A stretch of 64,000 nt of DNA, taken from Eretmocerus hayati. Taxonomy: Eukaryota > Arthropoda > Insecta > Hymenoptera > Aphelinidae. Below, piece by piece: positions 21,700-34,139 of the stretch. The stretch covers positions 76,684,748 through 76,748,747 of the forward strand of contig CM056742.1 in NCBI GenBank assembly GCA_029851415.1, in the 5' to 3' direction. The translations under genes were made by a program, and so were the position numbers. The notes under the pieces were generated by a model that saw only the letters and a program-made list of their open reading frames with translations, made no database searches and was not told the origin of the DNA. Position 1 is the stretch's first letter. Every line of letters starts with the position of its first letter.

Positions 21700-22770
21700 A
21701 ACAAAAGGTTTGAGCGATCCTGACCGTGGCTTACAACTTCCTGGATATCTAAGTCATCAAGAAACTTGACCCGATTTAACCAATCACTGACGAGTTGTGA
21801 GTACCGTACTCAGAATCTCTTCATTCTGAATGAAAAAATGAGAAGATATAATATTCACAGATAATATCAAACCTGCTGTCATTCAGGGAAAATGGAATTC
21901 GATTACGGTAGTCGCAATTCATCTGTAATTGGTCAAATCGGGTTAAGTTTCTTGTGGTTTTAGACACACAGAAAGTTCGCACCTCCGGTCAAGATCGCAC
22001 AAAATAATTGGAGCAGGAAATCGCCCGTGCAAAACTGAACAAATGATATGGTATGCCGTTAATTGCGTGTCGCTTCATTTTCGACATATTTGTTGATAAA
22101 AGTTAGATGAATTTGGAATTCCTCCGGGAAAAAGTCAACTGATTTCGATTTTTGTTTCACGTTTTTTGGAAGTAAGTCTAAAACGAAGCGACGGGCATTT
22201 CAATTGCATACGTAATCATCTGAACATTTTTGCATGGGCAATTGTATGGTTTTGAACGATCTTGACCGTGGGTTACAACTTCCTGGATATCTAAGTCATC
22301 AAGAAACTTGACCCGATTTAACCAATCACTGACGGATTGCGAGTACCGTACTCAGAATCTCTTCATTCTCAATGAAGAAATGGGAAGATATAATTTTCAC
22401 AGGTGATATCAAACCTGCTGTCATTCAGGGAAAATAGAATTCGATTGCGGTAGTCACATATCATCTGTAATTGGTCAAATCGGGTTCAGTTTCTTGTGGT
22501 TTTAGACATACAGAAAGTTCGCACCTCCGGTCAAGATCGCACAAAACTAATTAGAGCAGAAAATTGCCCGTGAAAAACTGAAAAAATGATGGTATGCCAT
22601 TGAATTGCGTGTCGCTTCATTTTCGACATATTTGTTGATAAAAGTTAGACAATGAGAACCGAGAGTGAATTTGGGATTACTACGGGAAAAAGCAGTGTAA
22701 GAAGAATCTGTATGAAAAATTCAACTGATTTTGATTTTCGTGTAACGTTTCTTGGAATTTAGATTTTTGT
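21700..22770 (+). repeat. Two tandem ~540-bp copies
   Basis: The block starting near GATCCTGACCGTGGCTTACA (21717) repeats at ~22257. Each copy holds an inner inverted repeat, AAACTTGACCCGATTTAACC and its complement ~165 bp later. Confidence 0.85.
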
Positions 22771-22956
22771 GTAACGTTTTTTGCAACCCGAGAAAATGTG
22801 TAAGTATCACATGATTTGATTGATCAATCCGTAAATTTTTTTGGGGGTACATTTGATGATTTTGAACAGAATATCGTATGGGTTTGTCGATCCGATGAAA
22901 GAAGTGCAGACGAAAAGATGGATATGTAGAAGAAATTGCTTGTAAAAAAACTGCTC

Positions 22957-24098
22957 ACGCCGCACACAGGTTTCCGGAACACCCCTGGGCCCAAAATTTT
23001 TCTTACGCTGAAAAAAATCGATATCGGAAATTTGCAAGCAAGGAAATTGTAGCTTTTTGATCATAGAATCCGAATCCTTTTCCCCCGAGAAGCCTCCTGG
23101 ACCCATACGCCCATGGTGGGCTGAATAGCGCGAAAATGAGGAAAAAACGCAATATTAGGCGTTTAACTCGGAGGGGAAGCGATTTATGCAAATTTTCATG
23201 AGGAACGAAAATGTTGCATTTTTGGAAACAAATATGATGTTTTGGGCGATTTTTTGAAAATTGCAATTTTTTGGAGTTTTTTGCATTTTTGAGGGGGTTA
23301 CCACCGATATTTTGGAATTTGAACTACGGCATTCGGAAGAACGGAAAATTTTACGTCGAAATATGTGATTTGAAAATTTTTTCTACCACTCATTTTGAGG
23401 ATTAGGGCCCACTTGGGGATGGGAAATCATGAAAAAACTGCATATTGGTAAAAAATCATGAATTCTAGGGGTGTAAACGCGAATGTGCCACATTGAAAGT
23501 ACCTGGGATACCTTTGTACATCATCCACCTATCATTTGCCGTGTCCCAAAAGTGCGTGGATACACCTGCGGGACTTTGAGAGCGTCTAGAACGAGCTTCG
23601 AGGCGAGAGGTCACACGAATTACTGCGAATTGGTGCAAAATCACGAATTCTTGGGGGGGGGGGGGTAAACGCAAATGTGCCACATTGAAAGTACCTGGAC
23701 TACCTTTGTCCATCATCCACCTATCATTTGCCGTGTCCCAAAAGTGCGTGGATACACCTGCGGGACTTTGAGAGCGTCTAGAACGAGCTTCGAGGCGAGA
23801 GGTCACACGAATTACTGCGAATTGGTGCAAAATCACGAATTCTCGGGGTGTAAACGCAAATGTGCCACATTGAAAGTACCTGGACTACCTCTGTCCATCA
23901 TCCACCTATCATTTGCCGTGTCTCAAAAGTGCGTGGATACACCTGCGGGACTTTGAGAGCGTCTAGAACGAGCTTCGAGGCGAGAGGTCATACAAATCAT
24001 TGCGAATTGGTGCAAAATCACGAATTCTCGGGGTGTAAACGCAAATGTGCCACATTGAAAGTACCTGGACTACTTTTGTACATCATCCACCTATCATC
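22957..24098 (+). repeat. Left arm of inverted satellite structure
   Basis: 22957-23460 is unique-arm sequence and 23465-24098 a satellite array. The whole is the reverse complement of 25083-27075, except for array copy number. Confidence 0.85.
23465..24098 (+). repeat. 185-bp satellite array, ~3.3 copies
   Basis: Units recur at 23483, 23675 (192 bp, longer because of a G run at 23654-23666), 23860 and 24045. Each contains TGTGCCACATTGAAAGTACC and GATACACCTGCGGGACTTTG. Confidence 0.9.
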
Positions 24099-25082
24099 AA
24101 TCTTCGGCCATCGTGTTTTTCTTCGTGGGCGTTAGCGGATGTGTTTATCTTCGTAAGAGGCGTCGATATAGTATTCCCTTGAATTTCGTCCAGGGCGATC
24201 TAGTCTGTGGGCAGGTGGATATGTTATACCGATTCTTTCCCAGAACATGAGTAATATTGTCGACCCCATGATAGTGTGACTGGTGGGATTCTGTGATTCT
24301 CCATTAATGGGAGAGAATGCATCAATTCTGTATGTATCCGAAGTGATATATTTATTTTGTGATTAAATCAACCTCTTTAGATCTCAATCCCTCTAAAATT
24401 CAAGTTTGGAGAAGATTATGTGATTTTGGGTTTCTATCTCTGTAATTGTCTGAACATTTGCAATATTGTGATCATGGAGTCGAGGGGAACATTTGTCAAA
24501 AATTCCGACTCACAGTTTCGTACAACCAAAGAAAGTGAATCTCGGTTGGCTCTGGCGAAACACGACTGGGATCCGAATCCAAATGAGACTCACGAAATAT
24601 ACGTTTAGTTGAACTACCGTGATAATAGTAAATGAAATTTTTGTATTTCGATGATTTATTCTTGATTGGAATTATAATTGGAATGAATATACGAATGGAT
24701 GACTGAACTTTGAACAGATTTTGCACGTGTTGATTCGAGGGAGGGGTATTCTCTAGATTTCATAGAAACTGGGGAGATACTTAGTTTCGATTCCAAAAGT
24801 ACTTTGCAAAGATTTTAGAGGTCATCATATACTTCACTCAGACTCGAAAGTGATACACCAACTCCAGCTCACAACTCAGATTTGTGGAATATTTCAACAA
24901 CACGTAGTTTAGAGTAGGATTTCTTGATCTTTCGATTTTCGCAGTTCTAATTTACGAATATTGGCGGAGATTCCATGAAAGAGACAAAATCCCATGAGAA
25001 TGATTTTCTTGGGGAGGGGGGAGGGGGCGGGGAAAGGGGAATGAGGCAACCATTGGATCTGGATTCGTACGAATGAACTGAA
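24099..25082. other. Spacer between the two satellite arrays
   Basis: About 1 kb with no recognised gene or repeat. It contains G-rich runs at 25013-25040. Confidence 0.5.
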
Positions 25083-26575
25083 GAATTCGTGATTTTGCAC
25101 CAATTCGCAGTGATTTGTGTGACCTCTCGCCTCGGAGCTCGTTCTAGACGCTCTCAAAGTCCCGCAGGTGTATCCACGCACTTTTGGGACACGGCAAGTG
25201 ATAGGTGGATGATGGACGAAGGTAGTCCAGGTACTTTCAATGTGGCACATTTGCGTTTACCCCCCAAGAATTCGTGATTTTGCACCAATTCGCAGTGATT
25301 CGTGTGACCTCTCGCCTCGAAGCTCGTTCTAGACGCTCTCAAAGTCCCGCAGGTGTATCCACGCACTTTTGGGACACGGCAAATGATAGATGGATGATGT
25401 ATAAAGGTAGTCTAGGTACTTTCAATGTGGCACATTCGCGATTACACCCCGAGAATTCATGATTTTTTGCCAAAATGCGGTGATTCGTGTGACCTCTCGC
25501 CTCGAAGCTCGTTCTAGACGCTCTCAAAGTCCCGCAGGTGTATCCACGCACTCTTGGGACACGGCAAATGATAGGTGAATGATCGACAAAAGTAGTCCAG
25601 GTACTTTCAATGTGGCACATTTGCGTTTACCCCCCAAGAATTCGTGATTTTGCACCAATTCGCAGTGATTCGTGTGACCTCTCGCCTCGAAGCTCGTTCT
25701 AGACGCTCTCAAAGTCCCGCAGGTGTATCCACGCACTTTTGGGACACGGCAAATGATAGGTGGATGATGGACAAAGGTAGTCCAGGTACTTTCAATGTGG
25801 CACATTTGCGTTTACCCCCCAAGAATTCGTGATTTTGCACCAATTCGCAGTGATTCGTGTGACCTCTCGCCTCGAAGCTCGTTCTAGACGCTCTCAAAGT
25901 CCCGCAGGTGTATCCACGCACTTTTGGGACACGGCAAATGATAGATGGATGATGTATAAAGGTAGTCTAGGTACTTTCAATGTGGCACATTCGCGATTAC
26001 ACCCCGAGAATTCATGATTTTTTGCCAAAATGCGGTGATTCGTGTGACCTCTCGCCTCGAAGCTCGTTCTAGACGCTCTCAAAGTCCCGCAGGTGTATCC
26101 ACGCACTCTTGGGACACGGCAAATGATAGGTGGATGATCGACAAAAGTAGTCCAGGTACTTTCAATGTGGCACATTTGCGTTTACCCCCCAAGAATTCGT
26201 GATTTTGCACCAATTCGCAGTGATTCGTGTGACCTCTCGCCTCGAAGCTCGTTCTAGACGCTCTCAAAGTCCCGCAGGTGTATCCACGCACTTTTGGGAC
26301 ACGGCAAATGATAGGTGGATGATGGACAAAGGTAGTCCAGGTACTTTCAATGTGGCACATTTGCGTTTACCCCCCAAGAATTCGTGATTTTGCACCAATT
26401 CGCAGTGATTCGTGTGACCTCTCGCCTCGAAGCTCGTTCTAGACGCTCTCAAAGTCCCGCAGGTGTATCCACGCACTTTTGGGACACGGCAAATGATAGG
26501 TAGATGATGGACAAAGGTAGTCCAGGTACTTTCAATGTGGCACATTCGCGTTTACACCCCGAGAATTCATGATTC
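25083..26575 (-). repeat. 185-bp satellite array, 8 copies, inverted
   Basis: Units begin at 25089, 25274, 25459, 25644, 25829, 26014, 26199 and 26384, exactly 185 bp apart, in the opposite orientation to 23465-24098. Two-step higher-order similarity is visible: the pair 25274/25459 resembles the pair 25829/26014, pointing to duplication of a multi-unit block. Confidence 0.92.
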
Positions 26576-27075
26576 TTTACCAATATGCAGTTTTTTCATG
26601 ATTTCCCATCCCCAAGTGGGCCCTAATCCTCAAAATGAGTGGTAGAAAAAATTTTCAAATCACATATTTCGACGTAAAATTTTCCGTTCTTCCGAATGCC
26701 GTAGTTCAAATTCCAAAATATCGGTGGTAACCCCCTTAAAAATGCAAAAAACTCCAAAAAATTGCAGTTTTCAAAAAATCGCCCAAAACGTTAAATTTGT
26801 TTTTAAAAATGCAACATTTTTGTTCCTCATGAAAATTTGCTCAAATCGCTTGCCCTCCGAGTTAAACGCCTAATACTGCGTTTTTTCCTCATTTTCGCGC
26901 TATTCAGCCCACCATGGGCGTATGGGTCCAGGAGGCTTCTCGGGGGAAAAGGATTCGGATTCTATGATCAAAAAGCTACAATTTCCTTGCTTGCAAATTT
27001 CCGATATCGATTTTTTTCACCGTAAGAAAAATTTCGGGCCCAGAGGTGTTTCGGAAACCTGTGTGCGCCGGTGTT
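26576..27075 (-). repeat. Right unique arm of inverted satellite structure
   Basis: Reverse complement of ~22957-23460, including the AAAATTTTCAAATCACATAT and CACCATGGGCGTATGGGTCC blocks. Confidence 0.85.
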
Positions 27076-27682
27076 TTTAGATCGAAAAAATACATATAAT
27101 TGTAAATCCTCAGGACTGCCATGCCATGGCTTTTCAGGTCAGACTTCCAAACTTAAGGGAGTACCTCTCCTTGAGTTGAAGATAAAGCAATTGACAAATC
27201 CATTGCATGCAAGATCATTTGCGCAGTTTTGTACGAGCAACATTTAGTGTCATTAGTTTTGTGCGGTATTGGCGGTGGGTGACAACTTCCTAGATGTCAT
27301 GACAGAAATAAATCGAATTGAAAAAAAATGAATTGAGAGTGACGTAATCAAAGTGTATCCATTTTTAGTGATAGAAAGGTTCGTATTATTCGTGGATATT
27401 CGAAAATTATGGACTTTGAGAGGAAGCTATACATTTCGATTCACATATAACACATTGACAGAAAATAGTATTGGTTTTTAATCGCTTATGATCTATATAG
27501 CATAATCATGTCATCAATATTTATGTATATCATTGTCATGTACGTTAATGATCTGCACTATTTAATTGATCACCAAATCGTAAAAAATCGATTTCAAAAT
27601 TTTTAGATCATGGATGATATGGAGATCGATGAAAGGTACTAGAATTTGTTATGTATATCAAACGTCAATTGATATGTCTTAA

Positions 27683-28105
27683 TTGATCAGTAAGATATCC
27701 CCCAGGGAGCCATTGTACGTTGGTAAAGATGAAATTACAATGAAATGTCCAAATTGTTCCGCATTTTTTGGGGACGTTGATTCTTTGGAAAATCACAAAT
27801 CATTGAAACACAATCCTGATTCAAAAAAAAAAAAGAATCAAATTCGCAAACGCAGAATATGTGGGATGATTATGATTGAGAAGAGGTTCACAGATCATAT
27901 GTCATCACATTCCAATGAGAGAAAATTCAAATGTACTGGATGCAAAAAATCTTTTAACCGGAGTAGACATCTCACACGTCATAGATTGAGTCATCGTGGA
28001 GATGGAGATCACATTTGTGAAGATTGCGGGAAACCTTTGTTCAGAATTGATCCTGTTCATAGGCATCGTTCATTGATACACAAAAAAGGAATGAATAAGA
28101 ATTGA
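27683..28105 (+). CDS. C2H2 zinc-finger protein (140 aa)
   Basis: The ORF from 27683 encodes a small basic protein with four zinc-finger-like units. The first is CPNCSAFFGDVDSLENHKSLKH (Cys2His2). The second is degenerate (CGMIMIEKRFTDHMSSH, one Cys missing). A canonical finger follows with linker-like HSNERKFK before CTGCKKSFNRSRHLTRHRLSH. The fourth is CEDCGKPLFRIDPVHRHRSLIH. Such proteins bind nucleic acid. The first codons may not be the true start, because the finger region begins at residue ~22. It lies 2.4 kb upstream of the transposase remnant, on the same strand, so it could be a transposon-encoded accessory DNA-binding protein or a captured host exon. Confidence 0.7.
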   Translation: MISKISPREPLYVGKDEITMKCPNCSAFFGDVDSLENHKSLKHNPDSKKKKNQIRKRRICGMIMIEKRFTDHMSSHSNERKFKCTGCKKSFNRSRHLTRHRLSHRGDGDHICEDCGKPLFRIDPVHRHRSLIHKKGMNKN

Positions 28106-28279
28106 TACGATACAAATTTCAGTATGAATGGAATAATCGAAGAAGAGGTGTTCAGATGGGAGTTGTCATGAGAACACTGCAAAAAAACAAGGGATGTATC
28201 TTTTTCTGACAATGATATCTTGAAGAATAAAATGAGTGTTGGAGACAAAACTGCGTATGAACATTGATGTTTTTTCAAT

Positions 28280-29030
28280 ATGATACATGAGATGAGAAAA
28301 TTGAATTCAATTGGTATGATATATTATAGAGTAATCGTGGCTTACGTAGAGGAAATTATCAAAGAAGAAACGTACTCAAACAGGGAAACAAACAATACGT
28401 TCAATATATTCAAATTCATCGTGAACAACAATTCTGGTGCGAAGATTCAATGTAATATTTATAACGAAAATATTGCAAAATTCAGTGACGAACTAAAGTT
28501 GAATGAAGTAAATTGAGGACTAAACGGAATATATTGTCATGAATTAAAAACTATGTCATTTATTGATGGATTATGAGTTTCTCAGAAAATTATTTTGGAG
28601 AATATTACAATACAAAAATCTAAATCGTATACCAAAGGAAATGTGGGATATGAGTGTACACTGAATCATTACTCGAAGATAATCTCTTGTGGGGTTCCAG
28701 ATGAATTGAAGAATAGAAAGGCCTCAATAATTCAGTTCAAGGACATTCCCAAAAAAACTGGATTCATAAGTAATGAGTGATTATTGTTGAGTATCCATGA
28801 TGGGCAGTACGGTTGACGAATTTTCTCCCCGGACAGAAATTACAGGTTATCTGAGGAGTACGTTTATTCTGAAGACGAAAAAAAATGATTCAGAATACTT
28901 CGGAGTGTTGACAGAAGGGAATCACAAGTTGGAGCTCTTGTTGATCTACCGAGATGAGGAATAATTATCATTTGAAAGAGGATCTAAATTAGAGATTATT
29001 GGTGATCTTGAAGAAAATGGTGATTATGAG
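28280..29030 (+). pseudogene. RPA70-like OB-fold protein remnant
   Basis: ORF 28280-28516 contains FKFIVNNNSGAKIQCNIYNE followed by NIAKFSDELKLNEVN. In order and spacing this resembles an OB fold of the large replication protein A subunit (strand pairs, then FNE..KF...L..N.V). After stops, 28595-28780 continues with IQKSKSYTKGNVGYECTLNH and then ASIIQFKDIPKKTGFIS, like the C-terminal half of the same fold (a YE-type motif, then I.F..I). A further piece near 28960-29030 (ISFERGSKLEIIGDLEENGD) may belong to the next OB fold. RPA binds single-stranded DNA. The reading is broken by several stops, so it is a pseudogene unless introns are involved. Assignment is by eye and moderate. Confidence 0.45.
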
Positions 29031-29933
29031 GTGATTTATTGATTCTAATGAATATATATCAATAGATCATATTCATGTTGCTCGGGAGAAACATACATAC
29101 TCAAAATTAAAAATGTTGGGAATATAAAATTATTGGATGATGCGAAGATGGGAATGGAGGAGATGCTTTCAGCGAATAAATTATTCTTTGCTCCGGTAAA
29201 TTCTAGATAATCCATGGAAATATATCAGTTTTATTATGCTAGATTCAAATTCGTTTATGTTTATCATAGGTGAAAAGTGAAGATATCAACGGTTGAATGA
29301 ATGGATAAGTTTTGGAAGAATTGATCAGTATGGTAAATGGTGAGGTAGTATTGTGATGAATAACATTGTTTTGGAGGATATATTAACAACCGATAGATCA
29401 AGAATTGTAAGATTGTCATTGAATTCTCGTAGATTCCTTTCAATCTCTCAAAGTTTTTGTAGAAGTTATAGAGGTTTTTCATAGGGCTCCTGGTGATCTT
29501 TTCCTCTATATTGTTCTAAATTATTATATCAAAAAATTAATGAAATGACGTAGATGTTTTTTAATGATTCATTTCCAATATATATCGAAATATGGATGAT
29601 ATTGGAAGATTTTTCTTGATGGTTTGATTTTGATTGAATATAAATATGATAATATTGAAAAATGCAATTATTCTATTTCGACAAAAGAAGAAACGGGCTT
29701 TGAGGGTTACCTCAATTCATCAATTGAATACGATGATTTATTGATGATAAGGTAGTCAGGAAATCCGTTCGTGATCTATAATGATAAGTATGGAGTATTG
29801 AATGGAACAAGAATGGTCAAATGATATTCAATTCCACAGGTTGCTCCAGAAAGGGGAGAATCGGCACTGTTTTCACAAGTAATTTATGTAAATTGCATAT
29901 CATGTAGTGTAGGGGGGAGACATTTAATATAAT

Positions 29934-30165
29934 GTGGAGTGGGAAGGTAGTTGAAAGGATGAAGTGTGTGGGGAGTAGTGGGGAAGAGTATCGATTGAGG
30001 TGTGCTGAAATGGATCGTGTGGCAGGAGTGGGGCGGAGTTGGGCGGAGTGGGGTGGTGTGGGGCGCTGTGGGGCGGACTGGGGTGGTGTGGGGCGGATTT
30101 TCCGATCTCCGATAGTGTGGGGCGGATTGGGGCGGCGTGTGGGGGCGGAGTGGAGCGGAAGATTG
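29934..30165 (+). repeat. G-rich GTGGGGCGGA minisatellite-like stretch
   Basis: Repeated GTGGGGCGG and GGGGTGGTG units ending the AT-rich cassette. They have G-quadruplex-type G runs. Confidence 0.8.
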
Positions 30166-30533
30166 GAAAAGAACTATATAGTATAGGGAGATATATATAT
30201 ATTCATAGAATAATTCTGTTCTCAGAACTCAATTTTATGAGCTATACTAAGGTCAAACGAGACAGTGTGAGTGAACAATGGTACACAAAACAATTAATTT
30301 CCGAATTCAGGTACATGAGAATAGCACAAAATATCAATCGATTAATACTGTCGAGAAAACTGATACGGCGCTGCGTAAGATTGCACGGAAGACGTCACGG
30401 ACAATGATTAATCCAATACGCGACATTTCCGATTCGACAAACATGGAAACGAACCAAAATAGCTGTGGAATCACGGAAGTTCCTTCATTAGTTCATGTGA
30501 AAGGAACTTAAAGAGTAAACGAAATTTGAGTTT

Positions 30534-32160
30534 TTGGCGAGATCACCGCTGCGAAGTACAGGTAGAAATCCAGATCATGTGCAACGTCTTCCAACATCTG
30601 TCAAAATATCAACAGAGAAAGATCCAAGGATCTTGTTATTGATTGCTCTGAATTCCTCCCTTAAGCATATGCTATCTTTCACAGCTATAATAGAGCTCTT
30701 GATGATAATGAATTCTGTAGGTGACGCGAAGGTTCTACCAGGAACCCGATATTCGTTTGACGGATTCTATAATACCAAAGTAGACTATGATTAGCATTCA
30801 GTCTGTCCTGTACAGGATATTGTGGGACATTTCGTAACAGAGAAGTAGTGACTTGTAGTAGTTGCGGGAATGCCGTTAATATGATGAATCCATCGGACAA
30901 ATCTTTTTTCGTAATCTTTGACCCAACTGAACCTGTGCGAGATTATCTTCAAATGAATCAAGACTATTACGATGACATCATTAATAATGGGATACACGAG
31001 AGAAATCATCTAGAAGATATCTATGATGGGCAGATATACAGAAAATTCAGATCACGTTTATCTCGAATGATAGACGATCATATGCTACATTCGTCCTCAA
31101 TACGGATGGCGTACCTTTGTATGAAAGTTCGGGGTATTCTGTATGGCCTATTTACCACATCTTGGATGAGATTCCTCCACAGAAACGATTCAACTGCTTG
31201 ATATTAGCAGGTTTATGGGTTGGTCGTGGGAAACTAGTGATGGATATCTTCCTTGACGAATTTGTCACTGAGATGAACAAGCTCTCAACTGACGGGATAA
31301 CCTATGAAATGAAGAGACGAGAAAGAACCATCAAGTTGTTCACACTGCAATGCAGCGTGGATACTGTCGCCCGATTCACCATGAATGGGACCAAACAGTT
31401 TAACGGACGTTTTGGGTGTGATTGGTGTTTGCAAGAGGGTATTATTCCAAGGTTGAATCCCAACGACAACAGTCGATTCTATCCATATGAGTTCTCTCTG
31501 TAGAGTTGCACACAAGAGAATACTGTTCTATTCGCCAAAGAAGCATTGAAGAATGGCGGAGCTTTCATGGGCATGGTATATCCGTCACCGTTACTCAATT
31601 CGCAGGAATTTGATATCATGAACGGGTTTGGTCCAGAATATATGCACCAGTACTTGGCGAGTGTAGTGGCCCAAATCACTGAGTATTTTGTGTCCCAACT
31701 TTGAGTTTTCCATAAAGTTTGAGCAGTTTAACCAGCCATTGACAAGGATTAGAGTACCGGATCGAATTGGCTGACTATGTAGATCAGTGCAGTTCAGGAG
31801 TGAATTCAAGTGCAAAGGGTGGAAGAATTGAGCTCTGTCGTTGTTGGTGAACCTTCACATACGAGTCTGAGAACGGACATCAGTTATGAGAACTTGAACC
31901 AAATCAGTGAAATGCTACACTCATTCGTTCGAGATGTGACTAAGTATTATCCTTTAAAAGCTCTAACTTTCAATGTCCATCAAATGTTGCATATTGCAGA
32001 GAGCATCTGCAATTGGAGACCACTTTGGACACACTCAGCTTCTGCTTTCAAATCTGCTAATAGGAAGCTACTAGCCTCAATCCATGGCGAGAAAAGCATA
32101 ATCCTTCACATCATCAGATACTTAAATTTGTTCCCATATGGTCTATCCGAACTGCAGTGA
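30534..32160 (+). pseudogene. Animal EnSpm/CACTA-type transposase, decayed
   Basis: Successive pieces on plus follow the order of animal EnSpm-like transposases. 30534-30794 has the ILLLIALNSSLKHMLSFTAI helix region and YSFDGFYN. A CxxC pair (TCSSCGNAV, ~30853) and IYDGQIYRKFRS follow. 31117-31503 has ESSGYSVWPIYHILDEIP, LILAGLWVGRGK, a CSVDTVARFTMNGTKQFNG segment and the FGCDWCLQEG zinc-type motif. After a TAG at 31501 comes EFDIMNGFGPEYMHQYLAS. 31810-32160 has FNVHQMLHIAESICNWRPLW. At least two frameshifts and several stops are present. Catalytic residues were not assigned with confidence. It would have mobilised the surrounding 15.9-kb element. Confidence 0.8.
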
Positions 32161-32352
32161 CTTGGGAAGAAATTATTGCGACAATATTTCAGGGGTCCTC
32201 AATGAGGAAGTTGTAAAATAAAACTCTGTTACTCACTTTGGTACTAGTTAGGACATTAGCGACACATTCGCTGCGAAGTACGGAATTCTGGAACAAGTAT
32301 CGGCATGCAGTAGAGCTTTCATCAACGGGAGTTTATTCATGACATCACAGAA

Positions 32353-33300
32353 AAAAAAGTGAGAACATGCAACTATTATGCTCGTATGAAGAGTGGGAGA
32401 TTTTGCCATAGTTCGTATATTGGTACAACCATGAGGAAGCTTAAATGCAGAATAAAAGAACATGAAAGAGATGTCAGGGATGAATCAGATAGGTCTGCTT
32501 TGGCTCTTCATACAATTCTCTCGAATCACAAAATTGATTTTGGAAATGTTCAAATATTAGATACAAAAAACAGGTATCGGTCCCGATTTTTTTCTGAGAT
32601 GGCAAATATCTTTTATCATCCACATACATTAAATAGACTTGAGGATATTCGAGGTCTCAAGTACGTTTATAAAAATTCAATTGTCTCATTTAGAGAGTCA
32701 GAGAAAAGGCGAGCCCCTGAAAGTAGATGAAATATGTACAGACGTGATAGATGGTATTGTCACACTTCTATAGTCCAGTTTGCCTCGAAAGCTCAGTTTA
32801 GCCTGGTCGCTCTCCAAGATCACTCGTCGATCATGGAAGGGAATTCCATCTCCTTGATAAGCACCAGGAAATTGAGAGATAGTAGACTCCACACAATTAA
32901 AAAGTTGCAAATTATATAACAAACGTGAGTTTACAAAATTTCATGCTTGACGAATTTTTTCAAAAAATCAATATACAATAGAATGCTGTCAGAATGGTCC
33001 ATATATTTGCAGGTTTGGATAATTTTCACCAACGTTTCAGAAGATCGAATTTGACTCCTAGCTATGCCTAGGAATTATGTGTGATAATCTCTCGATTAAG
33101 TGTTTCCGTGTGATATTATAAGGTAATTTTTCTAAAATGTGATATTCTACTCTGTGAAAAAGGTCGTGAAAAAAATGTGAATTTTCATTATTTTTACAAT
33201 TTTAGCTTAAAAAGGGCTGTAGATAAAAGCAGTCGAAACGTTTGAGTAGTGTAGGCACAATTGACGTGCTTAATAAAGCAAATATAGCAGGAAAAACCAA
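32353..33300 (+). pseudogene. Penelope-like element 3' end (GIY-YIG domain)
   Basis: The ORF 32359-32730 encodes a GIY-YIG-type endonuclease segment. It contains SYIGTTMRKLKCRIKEHERD, then SALALHTILSNHKIDFGNVQ and a motif with Arg and Glu (RYRSRFFSEMANIF). This matches the C-terminal endonuclease of Penelope-like retroelements. The reverse transcriptase is missing, so the copy is 5'-truncated. Downstream, AGTCGAAACGTTTGAG (~33230) and TAATAAAGC (~33273) resemble Penelope 3' ends. Confidence 0.8.
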
Positions 33301-33734
33301 TAGATTCATCTATAATATTTATGATCGTCATCCTGCGATAGAGTCAAGGTATATACACATGCAGTACGATTCTATGAGTGAACCAAATGGATAGATCGGA
33401 TGCAAGGAAGAGACATTTCATGACGAGTGCGACCTCGTAAACTCTGAAGCAACATTGAAATTTCTCAGCTACAACTTTTCCATTTCCCATCACGTGTATT
33501 CGTTCATTTTTATCTTGCGGTTCTTTGAACTGATGAAAAAATGCGAATTCCTGAATATTGTATGTCCATACAATTAAGTGGATTAATGTACATCTACGTC
33601 ATTGTCACCTTGTCATCGTATTCTGAATGTTAATCATCGTGAGTTATCTGAATTCTCGATAAAAGATACTTCACGAAATCAATACTAGTTGTTTTCCATT
33701 CATCAGGGGGTAGTTAACGAAATCATATGAATTT

Positions 33735-33832
33735 GGACCGATAAATCGAAGTCCGGTAATAACGAGGTCCGGTTATAACGAGCATTTTTCTTCGGTCCCT
33801 TGGAGCTCGTTATAACCGGATTCTACTGTAGT
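33735..33832 (-). repeat. pogo/Tigger-type terminal fragment
   Basis: On minus it reads CAGTAGAATCCGGTTATAAC then GAGCTCC, preceded by TA (33833-33834 on plus). This is a typical pogo-group transposon end, with a second ATAACGAGGTCCGG-like copy at ~33760. No partner end was seen. Confidence 0.55.
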
Positions 33833-34139
33833 TTGGAGATATTATAATGATAGACATTGGCATCTCGATACTGATTTCGGATAATTAAGGGATGATCTGA
33901 CATTTAAGTGTACAAAATCGATTGAACAAAAGTACATTCTAAGGATCACATGACCGGCACTTTGTTGCCGAGTAGAGGCTGATACGAAAGACGTATTCCG
34001 TACGTAGTTGACTAGTGTGTTCTATCTTCGGCTAGAAGAATGAGGAGAGTGGATAGTGAAAATTCTTGTTGAGTTGAATGGAGAGTCTCGTTTAACTTCA
34101 CACGAGATTGTATCTTGGAATAAAATATGGTGAATGGAA

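Larger units (their letters stand above)
27300..29930. other. AT-rich cassette carrying zinc-finger and RPA-like sequences
   Basis: Base composition changes to strongly AT-rich at ~27300 and back at ~29930. The block holds a zinc-finger ORF, an OB-fold-like remnant and further short open pieces that look protein-like but broken (29540-29800). It may be foreign or captured DNA inside the transposon. Confidence 0.5.

Noticed and set aside
23465..26575. Many overlapping ORFs of ~60-93 codons (MCHIESTWTTF and MILHQFAVIRV types)
   Set aside because: They are the 185-bp satellite read on both strands. 185 is not a multiple of three, so the frame cannot continue from unit to unit.
19388..26575. Satellite arrays considered as CRISPR arrays
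   Set aside because: Repeat units are 185 bp without short repeat/unique spacer structure, and the DNA is eukaryotic with no Cas genes.
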